Shown one piece after another: positions 6,385 through 13,917 of a stretch of DNA of 15,291 nucleotides. Position numbers and translations under genes: made by a program. Each line of letters opens with the position of its first letter. Position 1 is the stretch's first letter. This DNA is from Lactobacillaceae bacterium (lineage in GTDB: Bacteria > Bacillota > Bacilli > Lactobacillales > Lactobacillaceae): contig JAISIV010000090.1 of assembly GCA_031261865.1 (NCBI GenBank), forward strand, positions 1 to 15,291, written 5' to 3'. The notes under the pieces were generated by a model, which did not search any database, was not told where the DNA came from, and worked only from the letters and a program-made list of their open reading frames with translations.

Positions 6385-8159
6385 TGAAATATGATTGGCA
6401 ATTTAATCTAGGTCAAGGACAGTCGTTGCTAGAAAAGGTTAGTGATACTCGCAATCTGTCATCAATGAATTTTTCAGAACATGATCCTAGTAACCTAAAT
6501 GATATTCAAAAAGCTAAAGATCGAATTCAAAAGGCAATTGATGCAGACGAAAAAATTTTAATTTATGGAGACTATGATGCTGATGGAGTTACCTCCTCAG
6601 CTATTTTATTTTCACTGCTTTCAAAGTACACCAAAAATTTACAAGTCTATATTCCTGATCGTTTCACCGATGGTTACGGATTGAACGAAAACACATATCT
6701 AGATATCGCTAAAAAAGAAGCGACTTTGATCTTAACGGTTGATAATGGAATTTCAAGTGTTTCTGAAATAGAGTATTTGGATTCCCAAGCAATCGATACT
6801 ATCGTATTCGATCATCACCAAGTAGGGCCAGAAATCCCTGAAGCATTTGCGATTGTCCATCCAGAATTATCGCTTGACTACCCTTTTAACAATTTATCGG
6901 GAGCTGGAGTGGCCTACAAATTTGCCCAATTTTTTGATGGTAGTGATTATTCCGAATTAGCTGCCGTAGGACTAGTGGCTGATGTAATGCCGATGGTTGA
7001 TGAAAATAGGACCATTGTTCTTAAAGGCTTAGAGAAAATTAACAGGACAGAGAACCTTGGAATTAGTTCTCTGCTTGAGGCAGCCGGTGTAACGTTTCCG
7101 ATTGATTCAACGAAAATTGGCTTTCAATTAGCACCTCGTTTGAATTCTTTCGGACGCATTGATGATGCAAAAAAGGCTTTTCGACTTTTAACTACAACTG
7201 ACCAAGTTGAAGCTCAAGGTTTAGCAAAGTTGGCAAATTCTTTGAACACTAAACGGCAAAACTTGGTTTCATCTTCGATTGATTCCGCAAAAAATCAAGT
7301 CAAAGATTCAGGTATTATTGTGGTTTTTGGTGACAATTGGAACGAAGGAATCATAGGACTTATTGCGGGTCGCCTTGTTCAAGAATATAATCGTCCAGCC
7401 ATCGCCTTTACTAAAGCTGATGGCGTTCTTAAGGGTTCGGCAAGATCAACAGATGATGTAAATATCTTTGAAATTTTAGATAGCAACCGCGAACTTTTTG
7501 AAACGCTTGGTGGTCACAGACAGGCCGCCGGTATGTCTATTCTTGAAGGAAATTTCAAGGAATTAGTTAGGCGTTTGTCATCAATTGAATCGCAAATAGA
7601 AAAACCCGTGTTAAAAATCGATGCTGAACTATCAGTAAAAAATGAGACAGTTCGGGAAATAGAGCAGTTGTCTGAACTTCAGCCATTTGGAAATTCAAAT
7701 CCTGAACCTAATTTCATTATTGAAAATGCAAGGGTTGCGGATATCAGGCTAATGGGCAAACAAAATAATGTGGCCAAGATAACTTTGGAAAATCATTCAA
7801 TCGAGCTGTTGATGTTTCAAGTCGACAATCTTGATTTTCAAATTGGTGATTCAATGAGTTTTGTCGGTCATTTAGGAATCAACGAGTGGCGAAATAATAA
7901 AACACCTCAAATGATTGTTGAAGATTATGGACTAAATAACCTGCCAACAAAAAAAGATTTTGCCCGCACTTTCACGCGGCTCAAAGCTTCTTCGATTGAA
8001 TACCAAGAAGGAGACTTTATCGTCAATGTGTTTAAAGAACTGGGTTTTGTTAGAATAGATAACGGTTTTGTTTATCTGAATTCTGAGATAACCAACATTA
8101 ACTTGATAAATTCTCGTATTTATCAAGAGAGGATTAAAAATGACAGTAGACCTTCATGA
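6384..8159 (+). CDS. recJ: Single-stranded-DNA exonuclease RecJ, short form
   Basis: RecJ digests single-stranded DNA 5' to 3' in recombination and repair. The DHH phosphoesterase core is complete: YGDYDADG (61-68), VDN (119-121), DHH (143-145), D200 in GLVAD, then PRLNSFGRIDDA (251-262). The DHHA1 part contains EGIIGLIAGRL (321-331), GSARS (351-355) and GGHRQAAG (376-383), followed by an OB-fold-like region (about 405-515) with the LQPFGNSNPEP hallmark. At 591 residues it is shorter than typical Bacillus/Lactobacillus RecJ (about 750-790). Only about 65 residues follow the OB fold, resembling the end of the usual C-terminal domain. A strong Shine-Dalgarno sequence is absent (weak AAAGG about 12 bases upstream), and TAATG coupling with rnz is likely. 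Its last codons contain the apt ribosome binding site. Confidence 0.93.
   Translation: MKYDWQFNLGQGQSLLEKVSDTRNLSSMNFSEHDPSNLNDIQKAKDRIQKAIDADEKILIYGDYDADGVTSSAILFSLLSKYTKNLQVYIPDRFTDGYGLNENTYLDIAKKEATLILTVDNGISSVSEIEYLDSQAIDTIVFDHHQVGPEIPEAFAIVHPELSLDYPFNNLSGAGVAYKFAQFFDGSDYSELAAVGLVADVMPMVDENRTIVLKGLEKINRTENLGISSLLEAAGVTFPIDSTKIGFQLAPRLNSFGRIDDAKKAFRLLTTTDQVEAQGLAKLANSLNTKRQNLVSSSIDSAKNQVKDSGIIVVFGDNWNEGIIGLIAGRLVQEYNRPAIAFTKADGVLKGSARSTDDVNIFEILDSNRELFETLGGHRQAAGMSILEGNFKELVRRLSSIESQIEKPVLKIDAELSVKNETVREIEQLSELQPFGNSNPEPNFIIENARVADIRLMGKQNNVAKITLENHSIELLMFQVDNLDFQIGDSMSFVGHLGINEWRNNKTPQMIVEDYGLNNLPTKKDFARTFTRLKASSIEYQEGDFIVNVFKELGFVRIDNGFVYLNSEITNINLINSRIYQERIKNDSRPS
8102..8133 (+). promoter_or_regulatory. 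Perfect hairpin abutting the apt ribosome binding site
   Basis: CTTGATAAAT (8102-8111) pairs perfectly with ATTTATCAAG (8118-8127) around a 6-base loop, within the recJ coding end. The apt Shine-Dalgarno sequence GAGAGGA (8127-8133) starts at its last base. Upstream, AGATAA (8057-8062), TTATCT (8072-8077) and AGATAA (8086-8091) could pair in alternative ways. It has no T-run after it, so it is not a terminator. It could tune apt translation or mark an RNA processing site. Confidence 0.5.
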
Positions 8160-8667
8160 TTACATAGCAACCGTACAAGATTATCCAGAACCTGGAATTT
8201 TGTTTAGAGATGTCAATCCATTGATTGGCGATGGTGTTGCATACAAACAAGCAATTGATCAGATTGCTGATTTTGCTCGTCCATTAAAGCCTGATATTAT
8301 CGCCGGGCCTGAAGCCCGTGGCTTTATTGTTGGAAGCCCTTTGGCTTACGCACTTGGAACTGGTTTTGTCCCAGCAAGAAAATACGGTAAGTTACCACGT
8401 GAAGCCGTGAGTGCCACTTATGAATTGGAATACGGAACTAATACATTAGAAATGCATGTTGATGCCATTAAGCCCGGTCAACGTGTTTTAATTGTTGATG
8501 ATTTATTAGCAACCGGTGGAACGATTGCCGCCACTATGGATTTAGTTCGCCAACTAGGCGGAATTGTTGTCGGAACCGCTTTTATCATCGAACTTGAAGA
8601 CCTTGTTGGTCGCGAAAAAATAATGGCTAATGAAGAAGTGCCTTTCCTAGCACTCTTGGAGTATTAA
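8140..8667 (+). CDS. apt: Adenine phosphoribosyltransferase
   Basis: This cytoplasmic purine salvage enzyme makes AMP and pyrophosphate from adenine and PRPP. The 175-residue protein carries the PRPP-binding signature VLIVDDLLATGGT (116-128), the PEARGF segment (57-62) and the flexible loop KYGKLPRE (81-88). Length and order match the family. The ATG at 8140 has a strong Shine-Dalgarno sequence (GAGAGGA, 8127-8133, 6-base spacer) and overlaps the recJ end by 20 bases in another frame. recJ-apt is a conserved pair in many Firmicutes, which supports both calls. A perfect hairpin sits directly before the SD. The stop overlaps the next start by one base. Confidence 0.97.
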   Translation: MTVDLHDYIATVQDYPEPGILFRDVNPLIGDGVAYKQAIDQIADFARPLKPDIIAGPEARGFIVGSPLAYALGTGFVPARKYGKLPREAVSATYELEYGTNTLEMHVDAIKPGQRVLIVDDLLATGGTIAATMDLVRQLGGIVVGTAFIIELEDLVGREKIMANEEVPFLALLEY

Positions 8668-9578
8668 TGATAGTCAGAAAACAACCAACCATTAAGCTTG
8701 TTTTTAATGGTTTTTTTATTGCTTTAATGAATTTCTTGTTAATGACAACCGGTCAAGTCATTGGACAAATATTGGCTGTTATTCCATTTTCATTCTTGGT
8801 TCCAAAACAAGATGGTATGAGTTTTTATTTATATTCGGCATATTCGTCAAATTACATCGCTAAGTTACCCGAATATACATTGGTTAGTACTGTTCTAGGA
8901 GAAGGTCTCGCACTTTTATTTGTTTGGTTAGTTGCTCACTTTGTGTTTGGCATTCGACTCCGACACATTTTTAGAAACACCAAAGAAGCTTTAAAAATTA
9001 CTTGGCCAATTATTATTTTCATCATTCCTAATCTTTTAAGTTATGGGTCGAATATCGCTGAAGATGGTTTTTCTTTTAAGTACCTCGTTTACGGAATCAT
9101 TATTGGAACTTCAGTCGCTATCTTTGAGGAATATTCAAACCGTGCTGTTCTGGTTAATTATTTTCAAAGACGCAAAGCTGACAATCTAAATTATTTTTAC
9201 ATCGCTTTGATGTCTGGTGTATTTTTTGGAGTTATGCACTTAATTAATTTATTGCAGGCATCAGCTTCAAATACCGTATTGCAAGTAATTTACGCTAGCG
9301 GCATCGGAATTTTATTTGGGGCTATATATTTAAGGACGAAAAATTTATTTGTTCCAATTCTCGCTCATGCAATTATTGACGCGAGTGCCTACGCTTCAGC
9401 ACCAAAACAAGCTTTGAGCACTGGAAATTCGAATCCAGAATTATTTACTTGGATTTTTTATGTAGGGGTAACAATTTTTTATTTGGTTTATGTTTGGATG
9501 ACAATCCGAAGTACTAAAAAACAGGAACAAATTACAAAGTTGTGGAACGAGGACTTCCAATCTACCAATGTAGAATAG
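8667..9578 (+). CDS. CPBP family intramembrane metalloprotease (Abi-like)
   Basis: This 303-residue multi-pass membrane protein has about seven to eight hydrophobic segments (for example 12-45, 71-94, 112-130, 138-153, 177-197, 204-222, 260-280). The CPBP/Rce1 motifs are present in order: EExxxR at E154-E155-R159, FxxxH at F187-H191, and HxxxD at H234-D238. Members cleave prenylated or other membrane substrates. In lactic acid bacteria some give self-immunity to bacteriocins. No bacteriocin gene is nearby, so immunity is not supported here and the substrate is unknown. GGAG (8658-8661) lies 5 bases before the ATG, which overlaps the apt stop (TAATG). Its place among housekeeping genes suggests constitutive expression. 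Confidence 0.87.
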   Translation: MIVRKQPTIKLVFNGFFIALMNFLLMTTGQVIGQILAVIPFSFLVPKQDGMSFYLYSAYSSNYIAKLPEYTLVSTVLGEGLALLFVWLVAHFVFGIRLRHIFRNTKEALKITWPIIIFIIPNLLSYGSNIAEDGFSFKYLVYGIIIGTSVAIFEEYSNRAVLVNYFQRRKADNLNYFYIALMSGVFFGVMHLINLLQASASNTVLQVIYASGIGILFGAIYLRTKNLFVPILAHAIIDASAYASAPKQALSTGNSNPELFTWIFYVGVTIFYLVYVWMTIRSTKKQEQITKLWNEDFQSTNVE

Positions 9579-9582
9579 AAGT

Positions 9583-10197
9583 ATGATATTTGTCACCTCT
9601 GATACTCATTTTTTTGATGCTAATTTAATGACACACCCGCATTTTGCGCCTGATCGAATTGATTTTATTCGTGTTGAAGATATGAATGAAACCATAATTG
9701 AAGCCTGGAATGAAGTCGTCGAAGAAAAAGACACCGTTTATCACTTAGGGGATATCGGTGTTTTTTACGAACACGGTAGTAATCAAGAGATGCTTGATAT
9801 TTTAAATCGACTTCACGGGAATTTAGTTCTGATTAAGGGTAACCACGATAGCCGCGATTTCTTTAAGTTTCTAGACCAAAACAACTATGAAGTAAGAAAA
9901 GGTATAAATAAGTTCGCCTTTGAAGATGTTGGAAGTTATTTCAAGGCTAATCATCACCAATTTTATTTAACTCATTACCCAATGCTTCTGGGAATCAATA
10001 AAAATATCATCAATCTCCATGGACACATCCACCATTACTCAGTTGATATTAAAGACAATATAAATGTCGGGATTGATTCCAGTGATTTTGATTATTTTTT
10101 CAAGGACCAAAAACCAAAGTTTGGAGCGCCGATTAGTTTGGAACAAGTTGACTTCTTGATTCGAGCCAAAGCGGATGATTTTGCAAAACGTCGATGA
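9583..10197 (+). CDS. Calcineurin-like metallophosphoesterase
   Basis: This 204-residue cytoplasmic phosphoesterase has the full two-metal motif set: D7 and H9 (TSDTHF), D57 (HLGDIG), N87-H88-D89 (KGNHDS), H131 (LTHYPM) and H148/H150 (LHGHIHHY). It resembles the small stand-alone phosphoesterases of the COG4186 type. Substrate is unknown, with nucleotides or other small phosphate esters plausible. The start is four bases after the CPBP stop with only a poor Shine-Dalgarno sequence (AGAAG). TAGAAT (9571-9576) lies six bases before the ATG, like other -10 elements in this window, so a separate leaderless transcript is possible. The ATGA overlap at its end couples it to the next phosphoesterase gene. 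C-terminal codons are basic (AKRR). Confidence 0.88.
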   Translation: MIFVTSDTHFFDANLMTHPHFAPDRIDFIRVEDMNETIIEAWNEVVEEKDTVYHLGDIGVFYEHGSNQEMLDILNRLHGNLVLIKGNHDSRDFFKFLDQNNYEVRKGINKFAFEDVGSYFKANHHQFYLTHYPMLLGINKNIINLHGHIHHYSVDIKDNINVGIDSSDFDYFFKDQKPKFGAPISLEQVDFLIRAKADDFAKRR

Positions 10198-11516
10198 CAG
10201 AAGAAAAAATTACAATTATTCATACAAATGATTTACACAGTCACGTTTTTCGTTTGCCGAAAATTAAACGTTGGATTGAAAATCGCGTGACCGAATTATT
10301 GGAGCAAGGCCATTTTGTCATCGTCGTTGACGATGGAGATTTTATTGATCGGTCAGACGATAATACCCAAGCTACTTGGGGGCGGGACAATACTAAATTC
10401 ATGGACGAAATGCCCTATTACTTTGCAACAATTGGCAATAACGAAGGTCTCGCTTTGCCGCATGAACGATTGAATGAACTCTATGAAAATAGAGGGTTTG
10501 TTGTTTTGTTGAGCAATATCAAAGATTTAAAAGGCCAGACTCCTAAATGGGCGGTAGATGACGCCTCTATTGTTTCATACCAAGGTACTAGAATCATGCT
10601 GACTGGTATGACGGCAAATTATTCGACCTATCCATTGTTAGGATGGATGCCGTTAGATCCGATGGCAAAAATCCAAGAATATAACAAGAGAAAAGATGAA
10701 TATGATTTGTTTATTTTCTTGTCCCATCTTGGGTATCCAACCGATAAAGCGATTGCCGATCGAAACGAAAATATCGATGTAATTATCGGAAGCCACACCC
10801 ATCACTTATTAGAAGTCGGCGAAAAACGTAATCATTCTCTTTTAACGGCCGCTGGACGTTATGGAGAGTATATCGGAGAAATCACCCTCACTCTTGAAAA
10901 CCACAAAATCATAAATAAAGCCGCTCGGACTATAGAAGTCGACAGACTGGCAGATGATGCTTCGGATATAGTTTGGACAAATGATTGGCATAATGGCGGT
11001 AAAGCCGCTCTAAGTAAAAGAGTAATTGTCGATTTACCAGAACCTAGAAATGCATACCAACAAACTCAAGATTTCCTAACGATTCTAAAAGAGTATTTGA
11101 ATACCGAAATCTCGATGGTCTCTACCGGAATGTTTTTGAAGACTTTAGAAAATGGACCTCTTACTGAATTAGATTTATTGGAAGATTTACCTCATTCGAT
11201 TGATTTAATGAAAGTCACGTTACATGGTATTGATCTAAAAAAATTCTTAAAAGAAGTAGATTCTCAAAGTTCCTATCTACGAAATACTCACATAAACGGA
11301 AGTGGATTTAGAGGAGATAAGTTTGGTGAGTTAGTCTTTGATGGTCTTAATCGAAAAAACATCAAAGATAACGAACTCTACACTATCGGAACAATCGACC
11401 ATTACTTATTCTTGCCATATTTTAGAACCCTAGAAAACTATGGTGAAGTTGAGTTTGATTACTCGCTAATTATGCGTGAACTTGCAGCGATTTATTACAA
11501 GGAGAAATATGAATGA
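10194..11516 (+). CDS. 5'-nucleotidase/metallophosphatase family protein (YunD-like)
   Basis: The 440-residue protein has an N-terminal calcineurin-like phosphatase domain (about 5-245) and a C-terminal 5'-nucleotidase domain (about 285-430). Metal ligands appear as D13 and H15 (HTNDLHSH), D49 (DDGDF), N82 (IGNNEG), H178 (LSHLGYPTD) and H201/H203 (GSHTHH). There is no signal peptide or anchor, so it is cytoplasmic, unlike UshA and secreted nucleotidases, and closer in layout to Bacillus YunD. The usual GNHE catalytic motif reads GNNE at residues 81-84, which I believe is typical of the YunD group. The substrate is probably a nucleotide or nucleotide-like phosphoester. There is no Shine-Dalgarno sequence, and the ATGA overlap with the preceding gene suggests coupling. 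priA also starts by ATGA overlap. Confidence 0.88.
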   Translation: MTEEKITIIHTNDLHSHVFRLPKIKRWIENRVTELLEQGHFVIVVDDGDFIDRSDDNTQATWGRDNTKFMDEMPYYFATIGNNEGLALPHERLNELYENRGFVVLLSNIKDLKGQTPKWAVDDASIVSYQGTRIMLTGMTANYSTYPLLGWMPLDPMAKIQEYNKRKDEYDLFIFLSHLGYPTDKAIADRNENIDVIIGSHTHHLLEVGEKRNHSLLTAAGRYGEYIGEITLTLENHKIINKAARTIEVDRLADDASDIVWTNDWHNGGKAALSKRVIVDLPEPRNAYQQTQDFLTILKEYLNTEISMVSTGMFLKTLENGPLTELDLLEDLPHSIDLMKVTLHGIDLKKFLKEVDSQSSYLRNTHINGSGFRGDKFGELVFDGLNRKNIKDNELYTIGTIDHYLFLPYFRTLENYGEVEFDYSLIMRELAAIYYKEKYE

Positions 11517-13915
11517 CAAATGTAGCCTCAGTAATTATTGATTTACCACTTCAACAAACAAATAAACCATATAGTTATGTCATTCCGCTTGATTATCAGG
11601 ATCTCGACATCGTCGGCCGTCGTGTGATGGTCGATTTTAATCATCGAAAATTATTAGGATTCGTCGTCGATGTAAAAAGCCAAGATGATATTGAAGGCTT
11701 GAAAACTTTTGATGCTCTGTTGGACAAAACAGCGGTCTTAAATTCTGAACTGCTAGAATTGTCGAACTTTGTTAGTGACCACTTTTTCTCATATCGTATT
11801 AATGCAATTTCAACGATCCTACCCAATCAATACAAAGTTAAATATCTTAAAAATTACCACTTAATCGATGAAGTCGACGAAGATGTTTATCAAAGGATTT
11901 TTCTTGGCCTAGACTACGTGCCAATGAACGAAAAGCACATCACACCCGAAGACCACGAATTACTAAATAAATTAATCGCCCAAGATAAAGTTGAAATTAG
12001 TACCGAAGTTTCTCGTAGAGAAAAAGTGAAAACAGCCCGTGCGGTTATTTTGAAAATTTCTCAAGGGGATGCTCTTGATATTCTAGCGGCAGAAAAAGGT
12101 GTTAACCAAAACCAAAAAAAGATTGTGGAATCCCTTTTAAATACGGACAAACCAACTATTGTTTCCGAATTGGCTTCCAATCTAGAAGTATCAAATGCCG
12201 TGATTACAAATCTTGTTAAAAAGGGTTGGCTTGAATTAGTTGAGGTTGAAGTAAACAACAGCCCACTAGATAATATTCAAGTCGTTCCAAATAAAAACTT
12301 GACGCTTAATCCAGAACAGCAAAAAGCCGTCGAACAAGTTACTAATTCTTTGAATCAAGCTGAAACTTTCTTATTGGAAGGAGTCACTGGTTCAGGTAAA
12401 ACCGAAGTCTATTTACAAATTATTGACCAAGTTTTGCAAAAGGGTCAATCGGCAATTTTCTTAGTTCCAGAAATTACGTTGACTTCTCAAATTGTCCGCC
12501 GCGTAAAAGAACGCTTTGGCGATTTGGTGGGAATTTTACATTCAGAATTAAACGACACTCAACGCTTATATCAATGGCGTCAAATTGAAAACGGAACCAC
12601 CAAAGTAGTTGTCGGAACACGTTCTGCTATTTTTGCTCCAGTAAAAGAACTAGGCGTCATCATTATGGATGAAGAACATGAATCCGCTTATAAACAAGAA
12701 GACAATCCGCGTTACCATGCTAGAGATATCGCTATTTGGCGTAGTAAATATCACAACGCTCCATTGGTATTAGGTTCAGCTACGCCAAGTTTAGAATCAA
12801 GAGCGCGCGGAGCTGTTAATAATTACAAAATGCTTTATTTGAAAAATCGTGCTCGTAGCGATATGCAATTACCAAATGTGCAAATTGTCGACATGAAGCA
12901 AGTGGTTAAGACAAATGGCGACACTGATTTCTCACCGCAATTAATTGCGGCACTTAATAAAAATAAAAAAGAAGGAAAGCAGTCTATATTGTTAATCAAT
13001 AGACGCGGTTATTCTTCCTTTATGATGTGTCGTAATTGTGGCTACGTTCCGATGGATCCTAACTGTTCAGTGGCTCTCACGGTTCACATGGATACGCACA
13101 CATTAAAATGTCATTACTGTGGACACCAAGAGGCTATCCCTACGGTATGCGCTAACTGCGGGTCTCGCGATATTCGTTATTACGGAACTGGTACCCAAAA
13201 AGTTGAACAACAATTAAACCGCATTAATCCTGAACTGAAAACCATCGTTATGGACGTTGATACAACTTCTAAAAAAGGAGCTGCCGACAATATCATTCAG
13301 GCGTTCGGCCGTGGGGAATATGATGTTTTAATTGGGACTCAAATGGTTGCTAAAGGTCTTGATTTTCCAAATGTTGGTTTGGTAGGTGTCATTAATTCTG
13401 ATACGTCACTTAATTTGCCCGATTTTAGAGCCAACGAAAAAACCTTTGATTTACTCACGCAAGTCGCTGGCCGTTCTGGCCGTTCTGGTGACACTGGAAG
13501 TGTGATTTTCCAAACCTTTAATCCTGATCATTTTGCAATCAAATTGGCCGCCAACCATGATTATGAAAATTTCTTCAATCAAGAAATGAAATTCCGCCAT
13601 GCAGTCGACTATCCACCATATTTTTATACAGTCAGAGTCGGTATCAGTGGAAAAGATGATCTTGTGACAAGTAAAGTCGTCAATGAAGTCGCTAGCCAAG
13701 TGTCTACCAATCTAACTAATGATGCATTAATCGTGGGTCCAAGTTCTCGTGCAATTAATAAAATCAAAAACCGTTACCAGTATCAATTTTTGATTAAATT
13801 CAAAAAAGAAGATAATTTAAAAGACGTTCTTGAAAATGTTCAAGATCAATTTATTCAAAAGTATGGAAAGGATGTGTATCTGGCCATCGACCGTGATCCA
13901 CTTTCGTTTATTTAA
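11513..13915 (+). CDS. priA: Primosomal protein N', replication restart helicase PriA
   Basis: PriA recognises stalled or abandoned forks and reloads the replisome. The 800 residues show an N-terminal DNA 3'-end-binding domain (about 5-105), a winged-helix region (about 195-245), and a superfamily 2 helicase core: Walker A GVTGSGKTE (290-298), DEEH box (386-389), GSATPS (421-426), GTQMVAKGLDFP (608-619) and QVAGRSGRSG (650-659). The zinc insertion is at 506-549. Seven of the usual eight zinc-site cysteines are present (C506, C509, C518, C533, C536, C546, C549); the one expected at 515 is Asp. Start choice is firm: AAGGAG (11499-11504) lies 8 bases before the ATG, which overlaps the upstream stop (ATGA). 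fmt follows after two bases, as in many Firmicutes. Confidence 0.97.
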   Translation: MTNVASVIIDLPLQQTNKPYSYVIPLDYQDLDIVGRRVMVDFNHRKLLGFVVDVKSQDDIEGLKTFDALLDKTAVLNSELLELSNFVSDHFFSYRINAISTILPNQYKVKYLKNYHLIDEVDEDVYQRIFLGLDYVPMNEKHITPEDHELLNKLIAQDKVEISTEVSRREKVKTARAVILKISQGDALDILAAEKGVNQNQKKIVESLLNTDKPTIVSELASNLEVSNAVITNLVKKGWLELVEVEVNNSPLDNIQVVPNKNLTLNPEQQKAVEQVTNSLNQAETFLLEGVTGSGKTEVYLQIIDQVLQKGQSAIFLVPEITLTSQIVRRVKERFGDLVGILHSELNDTQRLYQWRQIENGTTKVVVGTRSAIFAPVKELGVIIMDEEHESAYKQEDNPRYHARDIAIWRSKYHNAPLVLGSATPSLESRARGAVNNYKMLYLKNRARSDMQLPNVQIVDMKQVVKTNGDTDFSPQLIAALNKNKKEGKQSILLINRRGYSSFMMCRNCGYVPMDPNCSVALTVHMDTHTLKCHYCGHQEAIPTVCANCGSRDIRYYGTGTQKVEQQLNRINPELKTIVMDVDTTSKKGAADNIIQAFGRGEYDVLIGTQMVAKGLDFPNVGLVGVINSDTSLNLPDFRANEKTFDLLTQVAGRSGRSGDTGSVIFQTFNPDHFAIKLAANHDYENFFNQEMKFRHAVDYPPYFYTVRVGISGKDDLVTSKVVNEVASQVSTNLTNDALIVGPSSRAINKIKNRYQYQFLIKFKKEDNLKDVLENVQDQFIQKYGKDVYLAIDRDPLSFI

Positions 13916-13917
13916 TC

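Noticed and set aside
8667..9578. Bacteriocin immunity function for the CPBP protein
   Set aside because: No bacteriocin precursor, double-glycine leader or dedicated transporter gene is near it, and the neighbours are housekeeping genes.
13468..13488. Tandem TGGCCGTTC repeat in priA
   Set aside because: It encodes the conserved helicase motif GRSGRSG; a coding repeat, not a separate element.
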